NCBI RefSeq assembly: GCF_029168945.1
Contig: NC_083605.1
Span: 27,851,280 to 27,915,279 of the forward strand
Origin: Cannabis sativa
Lineage: Eukaryota > Streptophyta > Magnoliopsida > Rosales > Cannabaceae
Reading direction: 5' to 3'
Length of the DNA: 64,000 bases
The notes below the pieces were generated by a model. That model saw only the letters and a program-made list of their open reading frames with translations. It made no database searches and was not told where the DNA came from. A program made the position numbers and the translations under genes. Below are positions 23,811 through 35,324 of this stretch, piece by piece (the stretch's first letter is position 1; every line of letters starts with the position of its first letter).

Positions 23811-23836
23811 ACATATCTAAATGGGTTAATACTATT

Positions 23837-24208
23837 GACGTATTTTGTAAAATTACATATTGAATTCTTTGTTTTATTAAATTATAATTTGGACTGTATA
23901 TTTTTCAAAATAGTACAAAATAGACTCTGAACTTAATTTTTCGTTATTTTTTTTAATATAACCAATTTAAAACTAATTTCTAACACGAACAACAGATGCA
24001 AAAAAATATATATAGATATATATTTATATATATAACCATTTTTGTCATAATACCGCAAAGTTAGATTATTATTAAATTTTAATTTAACGAAAATTAAACT
24101 CAAGATTTATTTTGTATTATTTTAGAAAATACAAGATTCTAATTGTTATTTAATAAAATAGAGAGTCTAATTAGTAAGTTTAACAAAACACAGAGTCTTA
24201 AAATCTTA
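23837..24208. mobile_element. Fold-back MITE
   Basis: Two long inverted arms contain the words TACAAAATAGACTC ... TTTTTCGTTA on the left and TAACGAAAATT ... ATTTTGTATTATTTT on the right. They would pair as an imperfect hairpin over ~150 bp per arm. AATACTATT occurs at 23828-23836 and 24209-24217, a candidate 9-bp target duplication, though the ends of the arms are ragged. A short tract of ATATATATA lies near the centre. Confidence 0.6.
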
Positions 24209-24217
24209 AATACTATT

Positions 24218-24709
24218 TAGCCACCCTAAATTTAGTTTGATAAAACGTCACAAGTTGAAAGTTGATTAATCATAACAGGATTTGTGAATTACAACTTGAC
24301 AAATCCTTTTCATAAACTTGACTTGAGTACGTAAAAATAAAATAGCAATTTTACAAATTAGAAGCAAAGACGCTAACAAAATAAGGTGTGAGCTAGTTAC
24401 CATTATAATTTTAATTTCCTTACGCGCATCAGTAATGACCATGAAAGTGAAAGAAGCCAGAAGATGATAAAATAAAATTGCAACAAAACAATTAATTTTT
24501 TTTTTTCTCTGATCCATGTTTTCTTGCATCACTTTATTCACAGCAAAAGAAAAAAGAAAAAAAAAAACAGACCAAGAAACTTGATTCTTAGAAGGAAAAT
24601 CCTTGAACCCCATTTCTTTTAAACGACCAATCGGTGAGATGCAGCCCCACTTTCCCTCTAGCTTTAATTAAATTCATATAGATATATTATAATATATTAA
24701 TTTAATGGA
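24218..24709. other. 3' flank of the LAP6-like gene
   Basis: AT-rich intergenic and 3' untranslated sequence. A 115-codon minus-strand frame (24266-24613) has no recognisable domain and falls where the 3' end of the transcript would be, so I do not call it a gene. No canonical AATAAA was found close to the stop on the minus strand; AT-rich near-upstream elements are present. Confidence 0.5.
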
Positions 24710-25987
24710 TTAAAGGCTTCGAATGAGAACTCCTTCAAAGGTAATGCCAGGTCCAAATGCCAAGCCAAGCCCCCACTCTTCTCCTCCTCTCTTCAAAAGC
24801 TCCCTCATATTCTCTATGACATAAAATATAGTATTGCTGCTCACATTTCCATAATCCATCAAGGCCCTTCTACTGCATTGAAGCTTATCACTGCTCAGTT
24901 TCAAAGTAGTCTCTAGCTTATTAAGAATGGCTGGTCCACCAGGATGAACAGCCCAGAAAAGTTCATTGTAGTCCTTCAGCTGAGCCTTGGCCATGAGCTT
25001 CTTGCAAAATTCCTCAATGTTTTCTTCTATCTTCTGAGGAAGATCTCTCCCGAGCTTAAAGTTTATACCTTCTTCAGAGAGCTTACCATTTATGACATTA
25101 TGAGTCTCAGGCAAGAACTGTTGGACAGCATAATTGAGTTCCATGAAAGGACATTCAATACCTTTTACCGGGTCAGTTCCAACTATAACAGCCGCAGCTC
25201 CATCACCAAAGAGTGCAGCTCCAACGAGATCATAAGGGCGTGCCTGATTTGGTGGCCGGAATCCAAGTATTGTTGTTTCAGAAGTGGTTAACAAAACTCG
25301 GCTTCCAGGGTTGTTTTCGGCTATGTCCTTGGCAACTCGAAGACCAGTGACACCACCGTAGCAGCCAAGAAAGTAGAGCATAACGCGGCCAACATCATTC
25401 TTTAAGCCGAGCTGGCTGGCAAGGTAGAGGTCACCACCGGGTAATCTTATCTCGCTTGAGGAGACATAGACAATGTGGGTGATATCTTGTGCTGGTCTTC
25501 CCCATTCCTTGATGCAGGCGAGGCTGGCTTCCATGGCCATCTCCACCACTGCAGGGTTGGCAATCTCAAGCCTTTGTGCTATTGTTGGAGAGCCCTCAGT
25601 TGCTAATTCAGGGTACTTTTCTAGGATGTCCTTGGACATCACTGTGTACCTTGTCTTAACAGTTGTAGTTTTGCCTAGCAAAAGAGAACAAAAATATGAA
25701 GGTTTAGTCTCTATGTATGAGTCACTACTTGCTAGCTTCTTACTACTTCAAATAATAATAATAAAAAAAAAATTACAAAACTTACACAGACGCTCGAGTT
25801 TTTCCTTAATGGAGATATCTTGGCATTTAGTGTCCCGAATGTAGCCTTCCACTAAGCATTCCTGAGGAATAAGTTGGCTAGGGAAGGCTTTGCCCATTGC
25901 AATGATAGTTGCTTTCCCTGGTGTGGGAATGCGCCTAGTCCGTTCTGGATATTGCTTAGTAGCTCCATTGCCTTCAACTCTTGACAT
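24710..25987 (-). CDS. LAP6: Type III polyketide synthase, LAP6/PKSA-like (sporopollenin)
   Basis: Exon 1 is 25987-25786 and exon 2 is 25674-24710, joined by a GTAAGT...CTAG intron inside a cysteine codon. The result is 388 codons, about the family length. The chalcone-synthase-fold triad is present: Cys172 in YFLGCYGG, His311 in WAVHPGGPAILN and Asn344 in DYGNVSSN. The C-terminal GLAFGPG loop is at 371-377, and gatekeeper-type phenylalanines are in GFRPP and INFKL. Close resemblance to Arabidopsis LAP6 (RLCKTTTVKTRYTV, LPQKIEENIEEFCKKLM) sets it apart from true chalcone synthases. In that family the enzyme, in anther tapetum, condenses hydroxylated fatty acyl-CoA from ACOS5 with malonyl-CoA into alkyl pyrones. 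Those are then reduced by TKPR enzymes and built into the pollen wall. No lesion is seen. Retroelements flank it at about 2.4 kb upstream of its start and 1.3 kb downstream. Confidence 0.93.
25675..25785 (-). other. Intron of the LAP6-like gene
   Basis: It is 111 bp with donor GTAAGT and acceptor TGCTAG on the minus strand, phase 1 (first base of a Cys codon in exon 1). A T-rich tract lies in its 5' half. Type III PKS genes typically carry one intron splitting this conserved cysteine codon, which supports the exon model. Confidence 0.9.
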
Positions 25988-26078
25988 GTTTTGGAGGTTT
26001 TCTCTGTATAATTAAAAACTATTGCTTTTCTTTAAAGCTGAAGGAAACTCAGTGTGATTTTTCATTTACAATTGTTGG

Positions 26079-26086
26079 AATATAAA
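26079..26086 (-). promoter_or_regulatory. Candidate TATA box of the LAP6-like gene
   Basis: The minus strand reads CATTTATATTCC about 95 bases upstream of the start codon, a sensible distance for a plant core promoter with a short leader. No other TATA-like word is closer. Upstream sequence to ~26490 shows no obvious repeat. Confidence 0.4.
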
Positions 26087-26495
26087 TGGGGCAGCTTAGC
26101 TGATTCTTGGAGAAGAGTTGGTTTGAAAGAAAGACCTTCATGTAAAGAGAGAATTTGATAATTTATTTGTGTTTGGTAACTTTTGGGTTGATGGGGTTGG
26201 ACGTGTGACTATCTATCAGACTTTCTTAGTTTCTTTTGGTAACCCACATACCACTTAAACAATCCCCTAAAAGGCCCAAGCCGCAAAGGGAATCAGGTTC
26301 TACATTAGAAGAAACCCATAATAAGTTCGAAACTATCTTGTTCTTGCAACTTGTTAGCTATAAAGAATCATATGAAACTTAAAGCTCTCAACGTGGCATT
26401 GTTTTCCCCATGCCGTAAATTAATAATAATAAAATCTTCATTAAATTTGTGATTTTAGATGATGATACCGTAAAAAGGCCAGTGCATTCTGAAGT

Positions 26496-26655
26496 AGGAA
26501 TGTCAATGGGGCGGGTCGGATCCGATCCGACTCTGATCCGACCTGATCCATATCATATACGGATCTGCCCCGCCCCGCCCCGCTGGATCAGATACTCGGA
26601 TCAGATCTGATCCGACCCGCCTTATACGGATCGGATCTGATCCGACCCAACTTTT
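26496..26655. repeat. GATCCGA-rich repeat end, probable TIR-element fragment
   Basis: A GC-rich patch begins GGAATGTCAATGGGGCGGG and is packed with GATCCGA/TCGGATC words and CCCCGCCCCGCCCCG. Plant non-autonomous transposons often begin with this kind of AATGGGGCGGG end. I do not find the inverse end, so it is either truncated or degenerate. It lies about 510 bp upstream of the LAP6-like start. Confidence 0.45.
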
Positions 26656-27315
26656 TTTTTAAAAAAAAAAATATATTTTATATCTAAATTTATATTTTTT
26701 TCCAAAATTTATTTATTTAAGAACTAATAATGCATCATTTTTTTTTTCTTATATATTTTTATTTTATTTGTCAAAATCAATAAAAAAATATATATCAAAT
26801 TCTTATCACATAAAAATGTAATTTTACTATTGAAAAATTAATTTACCAAATTTTAGAAATTCCACTAATATAATTATCAATAATAATGTAGTATGATGAT
26901 TACATGAAATAAATCTCCTCTAAAAAAATACATGAAATTAACTATAAACTTTTTATATGTTGTTCTTCTAGTCTTCAAGATTTACTGTGTACGGCTCCTA
27001 CAAAAAAATAAATATGTTAATAATAAAAGTAAAATTTTTTATAGTGAGTCACACCAAATTGTAATTTTTGTAACTAATACTTTTAGTGATTGACCTATTT
27101 TAGTAACAACATAAGAATGATGTTTATAATTAGTTACAACTTTTTTACTTTTAGTCACAAATTTTGTTGTGATTAAAAATAAGATTTTTTGTAGTGATAT
27201 TTTTCTTATCAATTTTTAAAATTAAAAAAAAAACAAAAATGGTTATAGAACACATTTTTATTTTTTAAAAATAAAAAATTACTTTTATTTTTATGATTAA
27301 AAAATTAAAAAAAAT
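26656..27315. repeat. AT-rich transposon debris: CACTA-like end and MITE right arm
   Basis: The right part (27000-27200) reads on the minus strand as CACTACAAAAAATC followed by scattered GTGACTAAAAGT and GTTACTAAAA words, like the terminus and subterminal repeats of a CACTA element. From 27205 to 27315 the sequence matches the right arm of the Tourist-like MITE (22723-22805), cut before its TTA end by element D. 26656-27000 has no feature I can support. Confidence 0.4.
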
Positions 27316-29117
27316 CATATAAAGTTAAGAAAACCTTACATTGGTTGCAGCGGAATAATGTCTCCTTCCACTCAGATCTCTAACCCTTGTATCCTTTCTG
27401 TCGCAGAGTATTATCAAGATCTGAGCCCGAATGTCCTTCTCTTTGTGTGTGATCCTTCACAGTCTTCCAATATATGATTGAGGTACCACTTGCTGTGTGT
27501 GGGCACTACTCTATCACTAAGGTTCAAAATTATGAAGAGGAAAAGAGAGAGGGATAGGGTCGGCTATAGAGAGAGAAGTGGAAGGCTCAGTTTTTCTGAA
27601 AAATCAATTTTCTGACAGAAGGCTTGAAAAACTTGTTACACTTATTATTTGACTGAGCCATCACTTTCTATTTATAGGCAACTACTAGGTTTAGGTTAGT
27701 AATTATTTGGCATTAAAATAATGAAAATATCAATTAGAAAAAGCTGCTTAAGTGGCCGGTCATAGGTGTTAATGGGCCTCACTTGGATTTTGCAGTTTTC
27801 ACAATTTTTATTTCTATTTTCTCAAAAACGTCAATTTTCCAATTCTAACCATTTAAATGGCAAAACTAATTATTTAATAACTAAAATAGATTATTAAATA
27901 ATATTGTCATTTAATTTAATTATTAATTAGACATATAGAGTCTCTTAATTAATAAATAAACCTAGAATCTCTTTTCTTTACAATTTCACCCCTGCTTAGT
28001 GAAAATTCACAAATTAGACATAGTCTAACTTTAGAATTATAATTGATTAATCACAAATCAATTATTGAGTCTTACAAGCAGTATAGTCTCAACTAGAATG
28101 GGGACCATGGATCTATATGCTGAGCTTCCAATAAGTGAACCGAATTTACTAAGTAAATCCCTACTTATTAATTCCTCGTTGAATCCACTCTTAGAACTTA
28201 GAATTGCACTCTCAGACTTATATAGAGCATATTATATGTTCCACGATATAGATATGCTATCTCATTTAACCATTGTTATAATCTTATTGTGATCAAAGAT
28301 CCTCTATATAGATGATTTACATCGAGATGTGATAATTTTACCGTTTTCACCCCTCAACGTATTTTGTCCCTTAAAATACTTAGCTACCTGTAAATGATGT
28401 TTAGTGATCTAAGAATTAGTCACGTAAACAAGAGCTCATCCATTTACTTCTATTTAGCTAAGCTCGAAGGGAATCATCACTTGACTTCTATACACCAGTA
28501 GAAGTTATAGATTCCATATTTATGTTCAGCACTCCCACTCAATCATACTATCATGTTCCCAAAATATACGTATCACCCTGACCCAAAAGTAGGCTTAACT
28601 AATAGATCAAAGAACATGAATAGCACTCCTGAGTTGAGCCTAAGCATATGAGAATTTAGATTCTTTTAATCTTAAGATCAACTACTGATACTGACTTGGA
28701 AAGATATAACGGTAAGTTTATAATATCTTAACCAAGTTCAATATCGGTCCAGTCCAATGTATACTCCATACATTCGAAACTAGTATACTTTACCAATGTC
28801 CTGGAAAGAACATAACACTTACTCCAAGTGTAAGTACACATCATCGCTGATTATCACATCAGTGTAAATCCAAAACACTGATGAAACAGGGACTTAGTCT
28901 TTTGATTCATATAATCACAATCACATTCCACTGTGTTGACTATACTGTAACTGTGAATAAACATATGATCTGGACTTAACAGATTTTGTGTATAAACATA
29001 ATAAACATCTTAAACCATAAGCATGTAAAATTCATGCAAACATAAATCACTTCAAATTTCTTATATTGATAACTAATCAGATTGTAAAGGGTTTTATTTA
29101 GGGCACAAAACCCAACA
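27316..29117 (-). repeat. 3' LTR of element D, 3' end truncated
   Basis: The right edge is CCCAACA (29111-29117), next to the polypurine tract. The left edge starts at CATATAAAGTTAAG, whereas the partner LTR has about 90 more bases to TGTTGG. The inverted TATA box is at 27668-27676. Confidence 0.88.
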
Positions 29118-30871
29118 AACTCCCACTTGCACTAACATAAAACAAACTGTGCAAATTAATCAATCTGTTGTCTTGATCTTCAGATCAAGTGTAGTATATT
29201 TGAATCCACCCAAACTTCTGGAAACTAGTTCATAAAAATATTTATGAAACATCCTTTACTATATGCATTACTCATCAAGGGATACTAAAATCCTTACTGT
29301 TTTAAAGTACATCTGAATAAACAGAAGACATATCTCTCATATTTTAAAATATGGAATTGAGATAATACAGCGTAGAATTTTTCTTCAGTAAAATAACTTT
29401 TTGGTAATTTCGAATTTACAAAGTTATAAATCTCCACCCCCAGAGTAACCACCATCTCAAAATTTGAATGAGTTGGGGTAGATATAAGGATAACTGATAT
29501 ACGGTTCCTTAATATCTAACATATAGATCACTTTCATAAATCTTTCTTGAATATCTTCTAACGTTCCTTATTTGATTACATCTCAGATAGCTCCCACTCA
29601 ATAGTAGATGTCTGGTTAAATAATACTTTTAACCTCTTTATTGTTTGGAGAGTTATCTAGTTGTGACTTATTGTATTAGTCTGAAAATATATGTTTCTTT
29701 TAAGACTAAATCATCAACATAGCAGACTAGTATTTGAAGTGAAAAATACTTGCTAGAGATTAAGTAATCAAAATTAAGATACCATATAATATTATGAGGA
29801 TTAAGAAATCTTGGCTCAAGTCATTCGAATAGACTGAATTAGAATTCTTTTACCTTATTCTCATAATTCTGATAAGTTATATCTATCCACATGAATGGTT
29901 AGATTTGCTTTTCAGTAGTGTTCTTAAGTTCCTATCAGAAGTGTCAACCAAATGAAGATGGGTAAAGAATTTTAAAATTCTCCCACTCAATTAAGGTAGT
30001 GTGATACATTATCAAAGAACTTTTATAGGTATCATTTTTTACTACAACAGTAAAACTAAATTGGAACATACAATCAAGATCAAGGACTTATTCTGATAAT
30101 AGCTTATTCATTATATTACTTCCATGTTTAAAGAAAATATGTGTTACATAGGGTATTGTGGATAAATTCCACCCCTAAATATATAGAGATTATGATCCAC
30201 CCCTAAAGGTTATGAAGATCATGATTCTCTAAGTGTTATAGAGATTATGTGGAGTTGAATACAATCCAGAGTTCATTAGATATAAAAGATCTTTGAACTG
30301 CATAGTTTTCTTAACTTTTCTCCACCCCTATCAGATCAAAAGATCCTTTTATTAAACAAATTCTCAATAATTGTATTAGAATTAACAATTATTAACAAAC
30401 ATAGAAATAATTTCTAGTGTTTATTTAATATAACTCTATGAAAAGTTGTAAATATTATAGAATTTGTATCAATAATAAAAACACTTACACATGCAAACAT
30501 ATAAATATAATGTGGTAATTGTGGTTTAAAATGAAGTAAATGAAGCTCAATCTCATAAATTACAATTTATTTGAATAGAAAATAAAATATTATTAATAAA
30601 AAAATGTATTGCAACAATATGAGAAAACAGGGATAAAAATCTCAAACTAAAATTCGAAATCCAAATTGTCTTTAATCTAAAAAAAATTAATTCAAAATAG
30701 ATAAATAAATGAGCTTCATCTTCACGATCTTCACCCTTTTGTCCAGCTTTCCGATCCAACTCACTAAGATAGCATCTGAGTTCAAGTAGCTTGGCCTATA
30801 AGAAGAAGAAACAAATAAACAAAGTTAGTCCAGAATCAATAATCCAATTGGATAATAATTCACTAAAACTC
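29118..30871 (-). mobile_element. Non-coding 3' internal region of element D
   Basis: The inverse of the 3' region of B. TCCACCCC words (the complement of GGGGTGGA) occur at about 29434, 30169, 30198 and 30322, matching purine words of A and B. No frame is present. It starts beside the tract AACTCCCACTT. Confidence 0.8.
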
Positions 30872-31734
30872 TTAAAGTTTATAGAAAGAAATACCTTGTT
30901 TCTTTGCAAGAAGTTTAGGACATTGGGGTTTCCAATGACCTTTCTCATTGCAGTAGAAACACTTTCCTTTTAGTGCATCACCAAAAGCAGCAACCTTTTT
31001 GTTTTTCATGGCTTTGGCTCGCTTCTTGGTGTTTCTCCACTTCTTCTTAGATTTGGGTTTTGAAGTAGAGGCAACATTTGCCTCAGGTTTAACCGTCCCA
31101 TTACCATTGCCAGAATTTTGAGGTTTACCCCCTTTCTTCTTAGGGCCTCCAATCAAATTTTCATATGTTTGAAGGTCATTGACTAACTTTCATCTATGTC
31201 CTTTTTATTCATGACATAATTTGATGTATAGGGCAGAAATGATGGAGTCAGACTATTCAAGATAAGGCTTACTTGAGTAGTGTGATCCATTTCAGCACCA
31301 TGATCCTGGGCTTCTTGGAAATAACTTGCCATTAGGAGAACATGATCACGCACATTTTGATGGGGTTCCATTCGTGCATTGATGTATTTTTTAGTCGCGT
31401 CAAAGCGAGACTGAAGAGATGCCCTACCGAATAGCTCAGTTAACTTCGTCATAACTTCAACAGCCTTTTCGGTTTTAGAAAACCGAGTTTTAAGGGTGTC
31501 AACCATGCTGGAAAGCATGAAGTATAGAGCTTTATTGTTAGCATTCTGCCAACGCTCGTACTTCTCTTTAACAGCTTTGGTTGCATTGTCACCCGGCACT
31601 TCAGGAGACGGCTCAGTTAACACAAACAAGGCACTTTCTCCTATGAGAGCAATATTAATGTTCTCATTCCATTTTGGAAAGTTAGATCCATTTAGCTTAT
31701 TTTCGGTCAAGAGTGATAACATGGGATTCATCAT
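30872..31734 (-). pseudogene. gag of element D (one frameshift)
   Basis: It begins with MNPMLSLLTENKLNG like B, reads the capsid-type domain to NYVMNKKDID, and loses frame at about 31185 where a few bases are missing relative to B. The second frame then carries the basic linker and the CCHC knuckle (CFYC ... GHWKPQC) and ends KKQGISFYKL, stopping at the same point as B. The shared stop site in A, B and D shows the short gag is the family design and not decay of one copy. Confidence 0.85.
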
Positions 31735-34700
31735 GGTTATACAGGATACTACAAAATAATAAATAGAAATCAATAATGGTTTAACACAAAATCCAATTCA
31801 GAAATTATAAGCACATAGCATGTAGGAATGATAAGAGAAAATACTAAAAATTACAACCCTAAATAATTTCCAAGGTTTTCAACAAACTGATATCAGTGTC
31901 CCATTTAGGCGAGAGTCAAAGCTACCATCTATTGAATAGAGTTGTCAGCTCATCTAAAATGTTATACATTCTAGCAACCTTTTATTCGATCAAGATTGGA
32001 ATCCAGCGTTGTCCCGTTTAGGCGAGAGTCAAGGCTATTCTATCTTATGAGCTTCTACCATTGTTTCATATTTTGCAAGTCAAATACAGTCGCCACAATT
32101 AGGGTGATCCATACCATATAAAACACTTACAAAGCTACTTATCTTACGAGATTAAACGGTGCTAAATTGCTAATGAACATTCCTCCATTAGGGAGGATTA
32201 CTCAGTAAAACAAAAGCTATATAAAACCAACAATGGAGATCGAATATCTTAATAATAATAAAGCTCATTCTTTAAAATATATTCATTAAATATCGAATTT
32301 AGAATTAAAATTCTAAATTAGAATTTAATTTAATATTTATAAAATTATACTTAGATGGTGATTGAAATAAATTGAATTATTTCCATCTTAGTAGTAATTT
32401 TTATATATAAATATTAAGAAAATTATTTAAGCTGTATTAATTTAAATTAATTTGCAACTCAAATTAAATTTTCATGAGAATATATTTATTGTATTTTGAA
32501 AAGGAAAGTATAAAACTTTATATTTTCGAAATACTTAAATAACAATTACTTAGAAAAAATATTTCAAGCAAAAATATCACCTATCTAGATTTTCCTTTGA
32601 CTAATTAATTAATTTCTAATAATATATTTTAATTCATTTATTTTAAATTAATCAATAAATGAAAAAATCATTGATTCAAGTTGGTCCAAGAATTAATTAA
32701 AATAAATAATTAATTTACAACTTAATCTATTTTTCAAGATAAATTCAAAAACATTTAGCATAATTAAATGCAATTTCGAAATTGATTAATAAAATAAAGA
32801 AAATATATTTTGAAAATTATTTAAATTTAAGTTGAAAAAATAAATTTCAACTGAAAATAATTTTCTATTTAATTAAGTGTCATGAAAAAGAAATATTTAA
32901 GTATCATGATGAAAATCAACTTAGATATTTAATTTTTTAAGTTAATTAAATGTATTAAATTCAAGAAATAAATAATTAAGTGTAGAGAAGGCTTAATTAT
33001 TAATCTCTAGTTTAATACTAGGAAAACTATACTTAAATTAAATTGTACCAAAATTAATTATTTAAATAATTAATTTCACAATGTATATAATATTTTCCTA
33101 TTTAATATTAGAAATAATAAGTAGTCTAGAAATAACTATCTAGAAAATATCTCATTTCAACTAAGTATCTTTTCAACAAAAATTTGAAAAAATATCTAAT
33201 TTAAGTTGTTATAGAAAAAATCTAGAACTTAAATATTTTTTCAAATTTAAATTTAATTAAATATCAAAAATTAAGTTGTAACCACTTAATTTGAAAAATA
33301 TTTCATTTTAAGTTTAAAACTAACTTAAAAAATATCTTAAGAATCTTTAATAACTAATGCCTAGAATTCCTCAATTAATTTTAAATTAAAAAAAATATTC
33401 AAATTTAAGTTAGATAAGAAAAATCAGTTAAAATAACTAATTTATAACTTAAATAGGAATATTTAATTAAATAAGCTTCATAAAGAATCTAGTTAGTTAA
33501 AATTCTTTATTTAATTAAATACAAGAAAAATACAAATAGTTTGTCTGGAAATAATATCTAAAACTAAGAGTGTTTTTCTTAAAATTAACTTTAAAATATT
33601 AAAATGAAAAATAAATTTCATATATTTTAAAAGTTCATTATGTTGCTAATCAATTTTATTAGGTTAAACTAATTTAATTAACCTAGCACAGTTTTTCAAA
33701 TCAGGCAAATGGGCCTTCACAATTGGGGTAGTTCATGTGAGGGGGAGCTGGGTTCAGTATGTCGTACCCACTTCTATGGCCCCCAACTCTCACACAAGGC
33801 CCAAAAGAGAAGAATTTAACTTTAAAATAAATAACTGTTATTAATTGAATAGGTCCAAAAACTAAATGGACCTAAATAAAATCTATCATGGTGTGACATT
33901 TTATTTAGCAACAACCTATATGCATCTATATAATAAAATAAACATATAGGCTCACACAGGCACACATTTGGATGGATCCTATCATGTTGCTAGGTCATAC
34001 ACAGATGAAAGAAGATTGTAAAATTTACCTGTTACAAATTATTTACTTGACCTATTGACAATTGAACCATGGGTTAAAATCAGATCATTGGATCTGTCAA
34101 CAAGTTAACCATGACAATTTAGATCAAGCAATAATAGGTTTTATAAAACTTACATATAAGCTAAAACATATACTCCTGCAACAAGGTTAACTGGATAGTT
34201 GGCTGTAGGATTTATTAAATTTTAAATAATTAAAATTTCGAAAAAATAATTAAATAAAAAAATTATTTTCGAAAATAAATAAATAATATTTAAATTTAAA
34301 CCTACAATTTTGAAAAATTAGGTTTCAACTAACCTAGATATCATTTCAAAAAAAAAAATTGCTAACTAATTTAAAAAAATATTTTTATTTTATAAATTAA
34401 ATTATATAAAAGTTAAAGGGGGATAAATAAATATCTTTTTCAGATTTTATAATTTAATTTAAATAAATAAAATAACAAAATTTAAAAGTTAGCAAAATAT
34501 CTTATTTCTATTCAAAATATCATGATTATAGTTATCTTATTTTAAATTTAAATAAGGTCAAATTAAAAAAATATATTTAATTTAAAAAAAAAATAATATC
34601 TGACCTTAAATTTAAAAATAAGATAAGATATAATCAAATTTAAAAATAAGATAAAAAATCAAGCAAAAAGATAGATTTTTACTTGTTTTCAAATTCAAAT

Positions 34701-34864
34701 TACACTAATATCTAAGATTAATTTTAAAAAATTCAAATTAATTTATTTCTGATATTAGATTTAAAAATTAAAAAATAAAAATCTAAATACAAAACTACAC
34801 AAATAATCGGAAATTAATTTCATGAAATAGCATGAAAAATCGAAGAAAAACGAAAAAAAAAATT
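31735..34864 (-). mobile_element. AT-rich leader of element D
   Basis: It is colinear in inverse with the leader of B minus H. It holds the paired 23-bp words at 31897-31919 and 32010-32032, and the H empty site at 33751-33769 (GGTTCAGTATGTCGTACCC on the plus strand). No coding frame. Confidence 0.8.
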
Positions 34865-35085
34865 GCGAGCTGTAGGGACAGTATGCATTGCATACTGACC
34901 GCGCGCGCAAGGGAGGGTGCACACTCGAGAAAACTCGGCACAGAGGGACACCTGCAGCATGTCCGCGTGCGGATGAGGGGTTTCAGACACCCCTGGGCGT
35001 GTTGCTCGGACAAAATCTTGTCCGAACACGCGCCTGACCGAGGATCACTCGGTTCCGCGCGCGTGGGTGAGTGCTTCATCCCGAT
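34865..35085 (-). other. GC-rich hairpin island in the leader of element D
   Basis: It is the counterpart of 5640-5840. It contains CAGTATGCA/TGCATACTG (about 34879-34898), TCGGACAA/TTGTCCGA (about 35007-35027) and ACCGAG/CTCGGT inverted repeats among CGCGCG runs. The primary sequence differs a good deal from B, yet stems persist and one base pair of the 3' stem has changed on both sides. Confidence 0.7.
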
Positions 35086-35306
35086 ATTTTTCGAAACTTC
35101 AAAAAATCACAACTAATTCAAAGTAAATTGCTTAATTTTTTCCATACTATCCAACAAAAATAATTCCAGGAAAAGAATTTCAATTATTTTTCACGAAAAT
35201 TCACAAACATCAATCAATCATCATATAACACACAACACAACATGAAACCATCCAAAACACAAACAATCGTTTTAAAGTCTAAATTTCTTGCAAGCAAATC
35301 AATTAC

Positions 35307-35323
35307 CATGGCTCTGAGGCCAG
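35307..35323 (-). other. Primer binding site of element D
   Basis: The minus strand reads TGGCCTCAGAGCCATGG two bases after the LTR end, an initiator-methionine-type site. Confidence 0.8.
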
Positions 35324-35324
35324 T

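Noticed and set aside
24266..24613. 115-codon minus-strand frame downstream of the PKS gene
   Set aside because: Low-complexity hydrophobic and lysine-rich stretches, no family resemblance, and overlap with the expected 3' untranslated region.
24710..25987. Naming the PKS a chalcone synthase or stilbene synthase
   Set aside because: Wording such as RLCKTTTVKTRYTV and LPQKIEENIEEFCKK and the GLAFGPG loop fit LAP6/PKSA, not the flavonoid enzymes. Substrate still needs biochemical proof.
26496..26655. GATCCGA cluster as a promoter enhancer of the LAP6-like gene
   Set aside because: It resembles the end of a non-autonomous transposon, and similar composition occurs in other plant repeats. No evidence for regulation.
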